Shown here piece after piece: positions 10,414-20,177 of a stretch of 52,961 nucleotides of DNA. The stretch comes from Dehalococcoidia bacterium (lineage in GTDB: Bacteria; Chloroflexota; Dehalococcoidia; SZUA-161), in the NCBI GenBank assembly GCA_014874385.1, contig JACWAE010000112.1, positions 1-52,961 of the forward strand, in the 5' to 3' direction. Each line of letters begins with the position of its first letter. The stretch's first letter is position 1. Below the pieces are notes generated by a model, which was given only the letters and a program-made list of their open reading frames with translations, made no database searches and had not been told where the DNA came from. A program made the position numbers and the translations under genes.

Positions 10414-10464
10414 TGTAGTTGCCCAGTTCATTGGGCTATCAGCCTGATTTATCAGGCAACTACA
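10414..10464. repeat. Compact inverted repeat that can fold as a three-way junction
   Basis: The outer arms TGTAGTT and AACTACA pair. Between them lie two perfect hairpins: GCCCA-gttcat-TGGGC, and GCCTGAT-tt-ATCAGGC. All three stems are perfect, giving a cruciform or three-way-junction fold of 51 nt. It sits in the 381-bp gap between mogA and leuS. It looks like a small intergenic repeat rather than a terminator, since no T-tract follows. No function is assigned. Confidence 0.7.
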
Positions 10465-10503
10465 ATTCAGATGCAGTGAGGGTGAAGCGCATGGAACGTA
10501 GAC

Positions 10504-10529
10504 TAGGGGCACAGCGCGCTGTGCCCCTA
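10504..10529. repeat. Perfect 26-bp palindrome (REP-like, GGGGCACAGC type)
   Basis: Bases 10504-10529 read the same on both strands, with outer TAGGGGC and core ACAGCGCGCTGT. Close relatives lie at 16163-16186 and 43942-43961. The rest of the 10332-10712 gap shows no convincing gene. A TATCAT at 10690-10695 may be the leuS -10 box. Confidence 0.75.
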
Positions 10530-10712
10530 CCATATTTCGCTCGCCGTGGATATTATCATCCACAGCTATACAAAAATGTGCTGGTTTGCGTGATGTTAAC
10601 ATCCCGCAATGAGCGGAAGCGAGATTGCGCTTCTAGAGTTCCCCAACGCTCCCAACGCCATTAGAGTAGCAGAGGTAAATTTTTTGTGTTATCATTAAAC
10701 TGGATTGAAGCA

Positions 10713-13166
10713 ATGGTGTCTAAGTATAGCCCGCAAGAGATAGAGAAGAAGTGGCAGGCAAGGTGGGAAGCCGACCATATTTACGAGGCGCATGAGACAT
10801 CCGAGCGCCCCAAGTGGTACGCGCTGACCATGTTCCCCTATACCTCAGGAGACCTGCACATCGGCCACTGGTATGCAATGGCTCCCTCAGATGTTCACGC
10901 TCGTTTTAAGCGGATGAGAGGTTATAACGTTCTTCATCCCATTGGTTTCGATGCCTTCGGGCTTCCAGCGGAGAACGCTGCTATCAAACATGGCATCCAT
11001 CCTCACACCTGGACTATGCGTAATATCGAAAACATGCGTCGCCAGTTGAGGAGCATAGGCGCGATGTATGATTGGAGCCGGGAAGTAATCACCTGTCTCC
11101 CCGAATATTACAGGTGGACGCAATGGTTCTTCCTTAAGCTCTACGAGGCAGGGTTGGCTTATCGAGCCAAAGCGCCGGCCAATTGGTGCCCCCAATGCAA
11201 GACTGTGCTGGCGAATGAGCAAGTTGTAGGCGATGGAGTTTGCGAACGCTGTGGCACACCGGTAATACGGAAGGACCTGGAGCAGTGGTTTTTCCGGATA
11301 ACCAAGTATGCTGAGGAGTTGCTTGAGTTCCCTGGGATTGAATGGCCGGAGCGCGTGAAAACAATGCAGCGCAACTGGATCGGCAAAAGCGTTGGAGTAG
11401 AGATATCCTTTGGGCTTGATATGAAGGGCGTCAGCGAAAATGAAATCAAAGTCTTCACCACTCGCCCTGATACTATATTTGGCGTAACTTTCATGGTTCT
11501 TGCTCCAGAGCACCCCCTGGTGGCAAAGCTGACTGCGAGTGAATGTAAAGATGAGGTTCGTGATTATATCGAATGGGTCAGGGGCCAGACGGAGATCGAG
11601 AGGCTGTCCACGGAGAGAGAGAAGACGGGGGTTTTTATCGGCACCCATGTTATCAATAAGCTTAATGGCGAGAGAATACCTATCTGGATTGCCGACTATG
11701 TGCTCCTGAGCTATGGCACGGGCGCTGTGATGGGTGTCCCTGCCCACGACCAGCGCGATTTCGAATTCGCTCAGGATTTCGGTCTGCCCATAAAGGTGGT
11801 TATCTCTCCTCCAGGGTGGTCAGGGCAAGACTTGAAAGAGGCATATGTTGAGGCGGGCACTATGGTGAACTCCGGGGAGTTCAATGGCATGCCCAGCGAA
11901 CAGGGGAAAGAGGCCATTTCAGATTTCATGGAAGCGAAAGCTTATGGCAAGCGCACCACAAGCTATCGACTTCGCGACTGGCTCATCTCCCGACAGCGGT
12001 ACTGGGGGGCGCCTATTCCCATAATTTATTGCTCGAAATGCGGCACTGTCCCTGTGCCTGAGAAAGACCTGCCGGTGCTGCTGCCTGAGGACGCTGAGTT
12101 CAAGCCTACAGGGGAATCACCGCTTAAATATTGTGAATCTTTTGTAAATACCACTTGCCCTAAATGCGGCGGCGAGGCCAGCCGCGAGACCGATACCATG
12201 GACACCTTCATGTGCTCCAACTGGTACTTTCTGCGTTACACCAGCCCCGGATATGATAAAGGCCCCTTCGACGACAAAAAACTCGCTTATTGGATGCCTG
12301 TAGACCAGTACACAGGTGGAGCGGAACATGCCACCATGCATCTGTTCTACGCTCGTTTCTTCACCAAGGCAATTCGAGACCTGGGCCTGGTGAAATTCGA
12401 TGAGCCCTTCACTCGATTATTCAACCAGGGGACTGTTGTCTTTGGCGGGTCCAAGATGAGCAAGTCGCGCGGCAATGTGGTCACTCCTGATGAGTACGTG
12501 GCAAAAATGGGCTCGGACACGGTTCGTGCTTATCTCATGTTCGTTGGCCCCTGGGACCAGGGCGGTGGCTGGGACGACAGCGGCATCAGCGGGATTTGGC
12601 GCTGGCTCAACCGTGTTTGGAATCTGGTCCTGGAAGAGCAAAAAGGTGGGAGTTTGCCGCCGATTGACGGGGCAACTGAGAATGAACTGCGCCGACGGAC
12701 TCACAAGACGATAAAGAAGGTTAGCGAGGACCTGGAGAAGTTCCGTTTCAATACTATGATTGCTGCTCTAATGGAGTTTACCAACTATCTGGCTAAGGTT
12801 AAGGAGGAGCGCTCGGTTGCCCACAGTGCCTGGAAGGAGACAATCGATACGTTGTTGCTTCTTCTTGCTCCCTCGGTTCCCCATCTGGCGGAGGAGCTAT
12901 GGGAACGGACCGGTCATACCTATAGTATCCACAACCGATCGTTCCCATCCTGGGATGAGAAACTGGTGGTCGATGAGCAGTTCACGCTGGTAATTCAAGT
13001 CAATGGCAAGCTTCGCGACCGGGTGGATGTCCCGGTTTCTATCGCGGAGACTGAAGCTCGCGAACTTGCGCTTAGCCGGGAGCGGGTCAAGGCTCATACT
13101 GGCAGTAAGGATATAAGGGATATCATTTATGTGCCGGGGCGATTGGTAAACATAGTTGTGAAATAA
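10713..13166 (+). CDS. leuS: Leucyl-tRNA synthetase
   Basis: 817 residues. This class I synthetase has the HIGH signature in SGDLHIGHWYAMAPSD, zinc-type cysteine pairs (CPQC, CERC), the editing domain (TRPDTIFGVTFMVLAPEHP, MGVPAHDQRDFEFA), KMSKS in GGSKMSKSRGNVV, and the C-terminal anticodon domain. It charges tRNA-Leu; a tRNA-Leu gene occurs at 45958. I chose the ATG at 10713 (MVSKYSPQEIEKKWQ, the family N-terminus) over an in-frame GTG at 10686, because a -10-like TATCAT lies between them. Confidence 0.97.
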   Translation: MVSKYSPQEIEKKWQARWEADHIYEAHETSERPKWYALTMFPYTSGDLHIGHWYAMAPSDVHARFKRMRGYNVLHPIGFDAFGLPAENAAIKHGIHPHTWTMRNIENMRRQLRSIGAMYDWSREVITCLPEYYRWTQWFFLKLYEAGLAYRAKAPANWCPQCKTVLANEQVVGDGVCERCGTPVIRKDLEQWFFRITKYAEELLEFPGIEWPERVKTMQRNWIGKSVGVEISFGLDMKGVSENEIKVFTTRPDTIFGVTFMVLAPEHPLVAKLTASECKDEVRDYIEWVRGQTEIERLSTEREKTGVFIGTHVINKLNGERIPIWIADYVLLSYGTGAVMGVPAHDQRDFEFAQDFGLPIKVVISPPGWSGQDLKEAYVEAGTMVNSGEFNGMPSEQGKEAISDFMEAKAYGKRTTSYRLRDWLISRQRYWGAPIPIIYCSKCGTVPVPEKDLPVLLPEDAEFKPTGESPLKYCESFVNTTCPKCGGEASRETDTMDTFMCSNWYFLRYTSPGYDKGPFDDKKLAYWMPVDQYTGGAEHATMHLFYARFFTKAIRDLGLVKFDEPFTRLFNQGTVVFGGSKMSKSRGNVVTPDEYVAKMGSDTVRAYLMFVGPWDQGGGWDDSGISGIWRWLNRVWNLVLEEQKGGSLPPIDGATENELRRRTHKTIKKVSEDLEKFRFNTMIAALMEFTNYLAKVKEERSVAHSAWKETIDTLLLLLAPSVPHLAEELWERTGHTYSIHNRSFPSWDEKLVVDEQFTLVIQVNGKLRDRVDVPVSIAETEARELALSRERVKAHTGSKDIRDIIYVPGRLVNIVVK

Positions 13167-13213
13167 AGTCTGCCATCGTACTTGGAATTGTATTAAAACT
13201 GGAGATTGTGTTT

Positions 13214-13774
13214 ATGATGAAAGAGATTCGTGTTCATGCACGGGCAGGGCAGGGAGCGATCACTACCGCCACTATCCTGGCTAATGCAGCCTTCGAGGAT
13301 GGTAAGTACGCACTGTCATTTCCTACCTTTGGAGCAGCGAGGATGGGAGCGCCTATGAATGCCTTTGTGCGTATTGGCAACACCCCGATCCGTGTGCGCA
13401 GCCAGATTTACAAGCCGGACTATGTCCTGGTGCAGGACCCTACTCTGATGAAAGGATACGATGTGGTCGCCGGGCTGAAACCTGATGGGCTTGCTGTGAT
13501 AAATACCGGCAAGAAACCTTCCGAACTAGGGCTCAAGACCGAGGCCAGGGTTGTGACCATAAATGCAGCGAAGATTGCCAAGCAGATTATGGGTCGCGCC
13601 GACCGGGTCAATACTGCTCTAATTGGCGCCTTCATTGCCATCACTGGTGAGCTGAGCCTGGAGTCGCTGGAGAGAGCGATTAAGTCTCGTTTCTCGGGGA
13701 AGGCAGCGGAGGGTAACTGGAAGGCGCTTATCGAGGCTTATAATGAGGTCAAGAACAGGGGGAATGGCGCATGA
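13214..13774 (+). CDS. porG: 2-oxoacid:ferredoxin oxidoreductase, gamma subunit
   Basis: 186 residues, with VHARAGQGAITTATILANAAF at the N-terminus (the gamma-subunit glycine-rich motif) and FPTFGAARMGAPMNAFVRI. With PorD, PorA and PorB it forms the CoA-dependent oxidoreductase that links 2-oxoacid oxidation to ferredoxin reduction, or the reverse carboxylation. The ATG at 13214 lies 9 nt after GGAG (13201-13204), a better spacing than the GTG at 13208. It overlaps porD by 4 bp. The substrate is probably pyruvate, but sequence inspection cannot prove it. Confidence 0.92.
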   Translation: MMKEIRVHARAGQGAITTATILANAAFEDGKYALSFPTFGAARMGAPMNAFVRIGNTPIRVRSQIYKPDYVLVQDPTLMKGYDVVAGLKPDGLAVINTGKKPSELGLKTEARVVTINAAKIAKQIMGRADRVNTALIGAFIAITGELSLESLERAIKSRFSGKAAEGNWKALIEAYNEVKNRGNGA

Positions 13775-14043
13775 AGATTACACTGGGAACAGTAACACGT
13801 CCGGGAGGAAGCCGTGTTAATAAGACAGGGGCCTGGCGCACAGCGGGCAAGCCGCATTTCCTGCAAAAGAACTGCATAGGCTGCGATTTATGCACCTTGA
13901 GCTGTCCGGAAGGATGTATCTTCGGCACCGGGCAGAAAACCTATTATGCTAACGAAGACTTCTGCAAGGGCTGTGGCATCTGCGCCAATGTTTGCCCGGT
14001 TCACGATATAGAGATGAAACCCGAGGAGGCGGAAGATGATTAA
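13771..14043 (+). CDS. porD: 2-oxoacid:ferredoxin oxidoreductase, delta (ferredoxin) subunit
   Basis: 90 residues with two 4Fe-4S clusters: CIGCDLCTLSCP and CKGCGICANVCP. It passes electrons from the catalytic subunits to ferredoxin. Its ATG overlaps the porG stop (ATGA) and its end overlaps porA by 8 bp, so all subunits are likely translated from one message in similar amounts. Confidence 0.95.
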   Translation: MKITLGTVTRPGGSRVNKTGAWRTAGKPHFLQKNCIGCDLCTLSCPEGCIFGTGQKTYYANEDFCKGCGICANVCPVHDIEMKPEEAEDD

Positions 14044-15223
14044 AGGAAGAATGATACAGGGTTGCCGTGCTATAGCTGAGGCGGTGACGCTATGCCGTCC
14101 CGTAGTAATCTCGGCCTACCCTATAACTCCACAGACACTCATCGTGGAGGAGCTGGCCTCGATGGTAGCTGAGGGGGAGCTGAGCACAGAGTTTATCAAT
14201 GTGGAGGGCGAGCATTCAGCAGCCTCCCTGGTTCTGGGTGCCAGCGCTACGGGCGTTAGAGTTTTTACCGCAACATCCTCACAGGGGCTTCTTTACATGA
14301 GTGAGGTGGTCTTCAATATCGCGGGTATGCGGCTTCCGGTGGTGATGGTCAATGCCAATCGCTCAGTATCGGCACCGCTCAATATCTGGACTGACCAGCA
14401 GGACTCAATGAGCATGAGGGATAGTGGGTGGCTTCAACTATATGCTGAGAACAATCAGGAAGCTTGTGACCTTATTTTGCAGGCTTATAAAATCGCTGAA
14501 GACCACAGGGTGATGCTGCCGGTGATGGTTTGTGTGGATGGTTTCGTGTTGCCCCATGCCTTCGAGGTAGTAGACCTCCCCACTCAGCAAGACGCAGATG
14601 CCTTTTTGCCTCCTTACCAGCCTTTGTATCGTCTCGACCCTGACAATCCGTATACCATGGGCGCCTTTGCCGAGCCCGACAAATACATGGAAACCCGGTA
14701 CATGATTCAGCGTACTATGGAGGCATCTATTCCCATAATCGAGGAGGTAGCCAGCGAGTTCAAGCGCGCCTTTGGCCGTCCCTCAGGCGGCCTCTTTGAA
14801 AAATACCGCGTCGATGATGCCTCTACGGTGGTGGTGGCTTTAGGTTCGATGGCTGGTACCATTAAGGATGTAGTGGATGGACTAAGGAATAAGGGGGAGA
14901 AGGTGGGGGTGCTGCGGCTAATAACCTATCGTCCTTTCCCCAAAGAAGCCCTGTATGAGGCGCTGAAAGGCGCTCAAAATATCGTCGTTATGGAAAAGGC
15001 GCTCTCACTGGGTGGCAGCGCCCCGGTCGCTACCGAGCTAAGGTCCGTTTTCTATGGCCGCCCAGCTTCCCCCAAGATCGCCGGGTTCGTCATTGGCCTT
15101 GGTGGGAGGGATGTTACCGTGGACGATGTGAGGGCCACGATAGCTAAAGCCCAGCAGCAGCTTATAGATATGGAATTCATCGGTATACGGACGGACCTGG
15201 AACTGGAGGGTATAAATGCCTGA
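14036..15223 (+). CDS. porA: 2-oxoacid:ferredoxin oxidoreductase, alpha subunit
   Basis: 395 residues. [13 protein letters not shown] near the N-terminus and [17 protein letters not shown] are typical of the alpha subunit, which contributes the pyrimidine-binding half of the TPP site. [20 protein letters not shown] and the C-terminal transketolase-like domain ([17 protein letters not shown]) follow. A GGAGGCGGAAG ribosome-binding site lies inside the end of porD. The end overlaps porB by 8 bp. Confidence 0.95.
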   Translation: MIKGRMIQGCRAIAEAVTLCRPVVISAYPITPQTLIVEELASMVAEGELSTEFINVEGEHSAASLVLGASATGVRVFTATSSQGLLYMSEVVFNIAGMRLPVVMVNANRSVSAPLNIWTDQQDSMSMRDSGWLQLYAENNQEACDLILQAYKIAEDHRVMLPVMVCVDGFVLPHAFEVVDLPTQQDADAFLPPYQPLYRLDPDNPYTMGAFAEPDKYMETRYMIQRTMEASIPIIEEVASEFKRAFGRPSGGLFEKYRVDDASTVVVALGSMAGTIKDVVDGLRNKGEKVGVLRLITYRPFPKEALYEALKGAQNIVVMEKALSLGGSAPVATELRSVFYGRPASPKIAGFVIGLGGRDVTVDDVRATIAKAQQQLIDMEFIGIRTDLELEGINA

Positions 15224-16127
15224 GTTAGTTAAAGAGAGAGATAAATACGCTGACCATTTATTATGTTCAGGACATACTGCCTGCCCCGGTTGCGGCCAAT
15301 CGCTGGCAGCGCGCTTGGTGGTAAGGGCAGCCGGACGTAATATAATAATAGTTAATTCCACCGGGTGCCTGGAGATTTTCAGCTCTAAGTATCCCGAATC
15401 TGCCTGGGAAGTGCCCTGGCTCCACTCCCTGTTTCAGAATACGGCTGCGGTGGCTTCGGGAGTGGAGGCAGCGTTGAGCGCCCTGGGACGTCTGGACAAG
15501 GTGAGGGTGATTGCCCAGGGTGGCGATGGTTCCACGTTCGATATTGGGTTTGGCGCTATCTCGGGTATGTTTGAGCGTGGCCATGATATACTGTATGTCT
15601 GCTATGACAATGAAGCTTATATGAACACAGGCATCCAGCGCAGTGGTTCTACCCCTACCTACGCCCGTACTACTACCAGCCCTCCGGGCAGGGTCTCCCT
15701 GGGCAACCTCAGGCCGAAAAAGGACTTGCCACAGATTGCTGCAGCCCACGGGATACCTTATGTGGCTGTTGCTTCTGTGGGCTACCCGATGGACCTGGAT
15801 GGAAAAGTGAGGAAGGCGCTCTCGATACGAGGACCTAAATATGTGCAGATTCATGTCCCCTGCCCTCTGGGCTGGGGGACTGACCCCTCTCGAACTATCG
15901 ATTACGCCAGACTGGCCGTGAATACCGGACTTTACCCTTTGTACGAGGTGGAAGACGGCATGACAAAAGCTCTGAGAATTCCCAGGCGGGCTCCGGTAGA
16001 GGAATACTTGAAGGGGCAGGTTAGGTTCAGGCATCTTTTCGAAGGAGCGGGTAAGAAAGAGGAGATTGCGGAGATCCAGAAAATCGCAGACCGAAATATC
16101 GAGAAATTTGGGCTGATAGCCGAATAA
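15216..16127 (+). CDS. porB: 2-oxoacid:ferredoxin oxidoreductase, beta subunit
   Basis: 303 residues with an N-terminal [13 protein letters not shown] cluster motif, and the TPP/magnesium site [12 protein letters not shown] followed by [15 protein letters not shown]. The conserved Cys near the C-terminal third ([12 protein letters not shown]) is present. It is the last gene of the porGDAB unit; the order gamma-delta-alpha-beta is the common four-subunit arrangement. Confidence 0.95.
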   Translation: MPELVKERDKYADHLLCSGHTACPGCGQSLAARLVVRAAGRNIIIVNSTGCLEIFSSKYPESAWEVPWLHSLFQNTAAVASGVEAALSALGRLDKVRVIAQGGDGSTFDIGFGAISGMFERGHDILYVCYDNEAYMNTGIQRSGSTPTYARTTTSPPGRVSLGNLRPKKDLPQIAAAHGIPYVAVASVGYPMDLDGKVRKALSIRGPKYVQIHVPCPLGWGTDPSRTIDYARLAVNTGLYPLYEVEDGMTKALRIPRRAPVEEYLKGQVRFRHLFEGAGKKEEIAEIQKIADRNIEKFGLIAE

Positions 16128-16162
16128 GTGTTCGAGATTGATTTTATTGGTCGTATCTTTGC

Positions 16163-16186
16163 AGGGGCGTTCAATTGAACGCCCCT
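16163..16186. repeat. Perfect 24-bp palindrome (REP-like)
   Basis: AGGGGCGTTCAA is followed directly by its reverse complement. The ends match the AGGGGC...GCCCCT ends of the palindrome at 10504, while the core differs. It lies between porB and the TatD-family gene and could also terminate or stabilise the por message. Confidence 0.7.
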
Positions 16187-16234
16187 ACTGGTTTTAGGGG
16201 CAGACCAATGTGTATGCCCAATTGGGGGTAGAGG

Positions 16235-17032
16235 ATGAGCACGCAGATTTACAGGCTGATTGACACCCACGCTCACCTCGATGAGGTAGAAGACCTCGAT
16301 CAAGCTATCGAGGAAGCGAAGCAGGTGGGCCTTGTCGCCGTGATCGCTGTGGGCCAGGACTACGAGTCCAATAGCAAGATAATGGAGTTCTCAGAGAAGT
16401 ATAAGGACTTTGTCTATCCTGCGCTGGGCTTGCATCCCTGGAGCCTGGGCAATATGGATGCTGCGAAAGTAGAACTCACTCTGCAGTTCATCGTGGATAA
16501 TATCGAGAAGGCGGTTGGAATCGGTGAGATCGGACTTGACTACGATAAAAGGGTGGTAGCTGCGGCGGACAAGGAGCGGCAGAAAGAAGCTTTCAAGGCT
16601 GTATTGGAGCTCGCGAGAAGATACGACAAGCCGGTCAGCGTGCATGCCAGGTACTCCTGGAAAGATAGCTTCGACCTGGTTAAAGAATCAGGTGTGAAAA
16701 GAGCTGTTTTCCACTGGTACACAGGGTTCTCCAGCGTGCTGCGCGAGATAATTGCCGAAAGGTACTTCATCTCCGCCACCCCTGCCACGGAATATCACGA
16801 TGAGCACAGGAGAGCGGTCAGGGAGACACCGCTGGAGAACTTACTCCTAGAGACTGATTGTCCGGTTACTTACGGCAGGGAGATAAAATATCAGTCTCGC
16901 CCTTCTGATGTTATCAGGACTCTGAGGGCTGTCGCGCAGCTAAGGGGGATGGCAGAGGAAACCATTGCTAATAAGACTACTGAGAATGCACTGAGGTTCT
17001 TCGGCTTAACCGGGAAGGTTAAGAGAGCCTGA
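16235..17032 (+). CDS. TatD-family metal-dependent hydrolase
   Basis: 265 residues. The metal-binding pattern of TatD enzymes is visible: IDTHAHLDE at the N-terminus, a glutamate in IGEIGLDYD, PVSVHAR, AVFHWYTG and LLETDCPVTY near the end. Family members are metal-dependent hydrolases or DNases acting in the cytoplasm. The usual metal-binding aspartate is in ETDCP. It stands alone, convergent with the next gene (7 bp between stops). Confidence 0.85.
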   Translation: MSTQIYRLIDTHAHLDEVEDLDQAIEEAKQVGLVAVIAVGQDYESNSKIMEFSEKYKDFVYPALGLHPWSLGNMDAAKVELTLQFIVDNIEKAVGIGEIGLDYDKRVVAAADKERQKEAFKAVLELARRYDKPVSVHARYSWKDSFDLVKESGVKRAVFHWYTGFSSVLREIIAERYFISATPATEYHDEHRRAVRETPLENLLLETDCPVTYGREIKYQSRPSDVIRTLRAVAQLRGMAEETIANKTTENALRFFGLTGKVKRA

Positions 17033-17039
17033 CCTCAGA

Positions 17040-18380
17040 TTAGACGCTGTCCCAAACCGGGTTTATCACCAGTCCCGCTGGTGTCTTGGGGTAGAAGTAG
17101 GTGGATTTCTGGGGCAACCTCTTGCCGGCATCGGCGGCGTCGAGAACGGCGGAGATGCGGGTGGGGTTGAGGAAGAAAGCCATCTGACATGCCCCGGAGT
17201 TTACCTGAGAGACAGCTTCCAGACCGTCCCGGGTATATTCCAGGTGCTTGACCTCTTTCTCCAGAGTATTAATGCCCAGAGCCTCTCGAAATACGATTCT
17301 CTGTAATAAAACCACGTCCAGCCTCTTCCACAGGCTTAGCTCCTCGGGAGACATTAAACTCTGGAGGTTGGCATCTCGTTTAAGCCTGAACATGCAGAAG
17401 CTATTCCCGTGCACCCCGTAGAGTCCCAGAACTGTGCCCCGTTTCGCTTTGGTCTCGAGGGTATGAAGCCAACTGTGAATGCTATCCGATGAGGTTGGCA
17501 GTGGGGGCAGCAAGCCGTCCACGCTGAAATATGGTGACAGCTTTTCCTCAAGCCGTGTTATCTTCTGAGGTTTCATACCTTTGACGAGGCGATGTGTGGG
17601 CAGCATAACCAGGCCGGGGTCCTGCGAATCCATCAGGCTCATCATCACGAAGTTGAATGCCTCGTCTCCGGTGCAACGGCGGTGGGCAGCACATTGCTCC
17701 TTTTTATAGCGCAGGGCTGTCTCGTATCTGTGGTGCCCGTCCGCTATGTAGATGACTTTGTCGGCGAAGAGCTTGGCGATTCTATCTATGGCTGCCCTAT
17801 CAGTTATCACCCGGAGGCGGTAGCTCACCCCCTGGTTATCCGTGGCGCTAAGAGCAGGCTCTTTTTTAGTGAATCTGCGCAAGAGCGATACCATCTCGCC
17901 TCTCTCGGTGCGAAGCAACCCCATTATCGGGCTCAGGTTAGCGCGGCACGCCCTGAGCAGGCTGAGGCGGTCTACGGCAGGCTCTTTTGCTGTTTTTTCG
18001 TGAGGGCGAATGTGTCCCTTATTATCGAGTTCCTCCAGCCGCACCCTGGCGAGAAGACCGAGCCGGCTCCTGGTCGTGCCCTGATAAGGGAAGTTGTGCT
18101 CGACGATATATAAGGAGGGCCGTTTTTCACGAACCAGTATCTCTTCTTTTAGCCAGGCATCTAATATGGCGGCAGCGCGCGTGTATTTGTTATTGTCGGC
18201 CGAATCGCCGGGCTGCTCCTCGCCATACTCCAGCCTGATGATGTTATAGGGGCTGTTGCGATAATATGAAAGACGCTCCGAAAGCGATATCACATCGTAG
18301 GGTGGAGAGATAACTGAGGAGGGATCGGGGACTCGCTGCAGGTTGTAACGCAGGCCGCGAAACGGTCGAACATCACACAT
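17040..18380 (-). CDS. DUF1015 family protein
   Basis: 446 residues. It matches the DUF1015 pattern: DVRPFRGLRYN at the N-terminus, ISPPYDVIS, GLLARVRLEE, the IRPHEKT segment, and YIADGHHRYETAL. The biochemical role is not established. The frame extends to a TTG at 18404, but the ATG at 18380 begins the usual N-terminus (MCDVRPFRGLRY). It is monocistronic on the minus strand, convergent with the TatD-family gene. Confidence 0.85.
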   Translation of the reverse strand: MCDVRPFRGLRYNLQRVPDPSSVISPPYDVISLSERLSYYRNSPYNIIRLEYGEEQPGDSADNNKYTRAAAILDAWLKEEILVREKRPSLYIVEHNFPYQGTTRSRLGLLARVRLEELDNKGHIRPHEKTAKEPAVDRLSLLRACRANLSPIMGLLRTERGEMVSLLRRFTKKEPALSATDNQGVSYRLRVITDRAAIDRIAKLFADKVIYIADGHHRYETALRYKKEQCAAHRRCTGDEAFNFVMMSLMDSQDPGLVMLPTHRLVKGMKPQKITRLEEKLSPYFSVDGLLPPLPTSSDSIHSWLHTLETKAKRGTVLGLYGVHGNSFCMFRLKRDANLQSLMSPEELSLWKRLDVVLLQRIVFREALGINTLEKEVKHLEYTRDGLEAVSQVNSGACQMAFFLNPTRISAVLDAADAGKRLPQKSTYFYPKTPAGLVINPVWDSV

Positions 18381-18540
18381 TTGTTTTAGCCTAACATGCC
18401 CCAATATGTGCTGTCAACCTGTGTTAGCTTGACCTGGGCGCGTTGTTTATCCAGAGTGAAGATGGTAAAATAGCTTCAATGCTCCTTTTGAGAAAGTAAA
18501 ACAGGATTTTGAGATAGAGGAAAAGGATGGAGGGTTACGC

Positions 18541-19131
18541 ATGGACGAGATGAAGAGCGCCTACGAGCGGGCGATGGAAAGGGCTGAGAGCCTGGGTAAA
18601 GCCTCAGAGGAAGATTTACAAAAATGGAAGTATCTACCCGAAGGAGAAAAACTGGCTGCCAGGTATCTTAAAGAGGAATATGAAATCTCAGCCGAGCTCG
18701 GCAAGTACGATGATAAGGTGAGGAAGTATGTGGTTGAAGGTGCTCAGGAAATCTTCATCAGGAACATAGACCTGCCCAGAAATGACTTCGCCAAAAAGAG
18801 AAATAAGAAGGTAATGGAAGCAATCAAGGAGTTGAAACAGGACAAGGTGGGCATCGAAAACGTGTATACCAAGCTCAGACGCGTTTTCAGCCATTACGAG
18901 AAGGAGGGCGAGCAACAGAGGAGGCAGACCTACGAAGCTGTGAAAAGGGATTTCGAAGCTAAGCTCATGCAGGCAGCCCAACAACAGCTTGGGACATCTC
19001 CTCCGCCCAAGGTAAATGTCGAGAGTCATCCGCAATTTCAGCAGGAATGGCGCCGGGTTCTGGCTCAACTCGATTCGCAGTACCTCAGATTGCTCGATGA
19101 GTATAAGAAGGAGATATTAAACGTACGTTAG
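18541..19131 (+). CDS. Conserved helical protein of unknown function
   Basis: 196 residues, very rich in Lys and Glu, with no membrane segment or signal peptide. Long heptad-like stretches (KASEEDLQKWKYLPEGEKL, IENVYTKLRRVFSHYEKEG) suggest an all-helical, possibly coiled-coil cytoplasmic protein. A GGAGG site lies 7 nt before the ATG. It is 33 bp upstream of the TGS-domain GTPase gene on the same strand, so a functional link to that GTPase is likely but unproven. I do not recognise a named family. Confidence 0.75.
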   Translation: MDEMKSAYERAMERAESLGKASEEDLQKWKYLPEGEKLAARYLKEEYEISAELGKYDDKVRKYVVEGAQEIFIRNIDLPRNDFAKKRNKKVMEAIKELKQDKVGIENVYTKLRRVFSHYEKEGEQQRRQTYEAVKRDFEAKLMQAAQQQLGTSPPPKVNVESHPQFQQEWRRVLAQLDSQYLRLLDEYKKEILNVR

Positions 19132-19164
19132 CGCGGGCATAGAAGCGGCTTTGGAGGTGGTGAG

Positions 19165-20151
19165 ATGCCGGCAAATCTGCCGCCACAATACCACGAGGCT
19201 GAGAAGATTTACAGGTCTGCCAAGACTCCCGAGGAGAAAGTGGAAGCCCTGGAAGCCATGCTCGCCATTATGCCCAAGCACAAAGGGACGGACCATCTTC
19301 GCGCAGAGCTGAGAAGGAGGATAGCCAAGCACCAGGAGGAAGCGCAGAGGAGGCCTTCCGCTGGCAAGAAAGGAAGCTCCTATAACATCAGGAGGGAAGG
19401 GGCCGGTCAGATTGCATTAGTGGGGCTCCCCAATGCAGGCAAATCCCAACTGGTATCTACTCTTACCGAGGCAGCCATTGAGGTGGCAGACTATCCCTTT
19501 ACCACTAAAGTCCCTACCCCAGGGATGATGGAGTTTGAGAATATCAAGATACAACTTGTGGACATGCCTCCATTAACCGACCGTGAAGCTAAGCCGTGGC
19601 TTTCTCACTTACTGCGGAATGCGGACGTTTTGCTGGTTATGATTGACCTTGGTGAAGACCCTTTGATGCAGATGGGCGCTATATTGTCCGAGTTAAATGG
19701 GATGAAAGTTAAACTCGTGGGGCTGGAAGCGAAAGATGAACTTCTGATTGGCGTGGCTCTAAAGAAGGCGCTGATTGCAGGGAATAAGAATGATCTGAGC
19801 AACGCAGTTGAGAACTACAGGCGGTTAGAGTCGTCCTATGGCGATAGGTTGCCGGTGGTTTCCATTTCTGTCCAGAAGGGGATGGGTCTGGAGGGGATGA
19901 AACGGACTATCTACAATATGCTTGACATAATCAGAGTATATACCAAGTCCCCGGGCGCGAAAGCTGACCTTAGCGAGCCCGTTATACTAAAAACAGGTAG
20001 CACGGTCGAAGACGCGGCCGGTTCTGTCCATAAGGACTTCCTTAGAAACTTGAAATATGCTCAGATATGGGGCTCAGGTAAATTTGACGGGCAGAGGGTC
20101 AGCAGGGGGTATGTCCTGGAGGACGGTGATGTAATAGAGTTCCATATCTAG
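19165..20151 (+). CDS. TGS-domain GTPase (OBG/DRG-like)
   Basis: 328 residues. An N-terminal helical region (AEKIYRSAKTPEEKVEALE) precedes the GTPase domain: G1 GLPNAGKSQL, G2 region ADYPFTTKVPTPG, G3 DMPPL (DxPG in most relatives), G4 NKND. A C-terminal TGS domain follows (ILKTGSTVEDAAGSVHKDF to LEDGDVIEFHI). Related OBG-type GTPases associate with ribosomes. GGAGGTGGTGAG precedes the ATG. It is the middle gene of a three-gene cluster with two proteins of unknown function. Confidence 0.88.
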   Translation: MPANLPPQYHEAEKIYRSAKTPEEKVEALEAMLAIMPKHKGTDHLRAELRRRIAKHQEEAQRRPSAGKKGSSYNIRREGAGQIALVGLPNAGKSQLVSTLTEAAIEVADYPFTTKVPTPGMMEFENIKIQLVDMPPLTDREAKPWLSHLLRNADVLLVMIDLGEDPLMQMGAILSELNGMKVKLVGLEAKDELLIGVALKKALIAGNKNDLSNAVENYRRLESSYGDRLPVVSISVQKGMGLEGMKRTIYNMLDIIRVYTKSPGAKADLSEPVILKTGSTVEDAAGSVHKDFLRNLKYAQIWGSGKFDGQRVSRGYVLEDGDVIEFHI

Positions 20152-20177
20152 GAATGATAGGATAGAGTTTAAATAAA

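Noticed and set aside
10887-11747. Minus-strand frame opposite leuS.
   Set aside because: It lies within leuS and has no recognisable domain or ribosome-binding site.
15267-16034. Minus-strand frame opposite porB.
   Set aside because: Shadow of a well-conserved gene.
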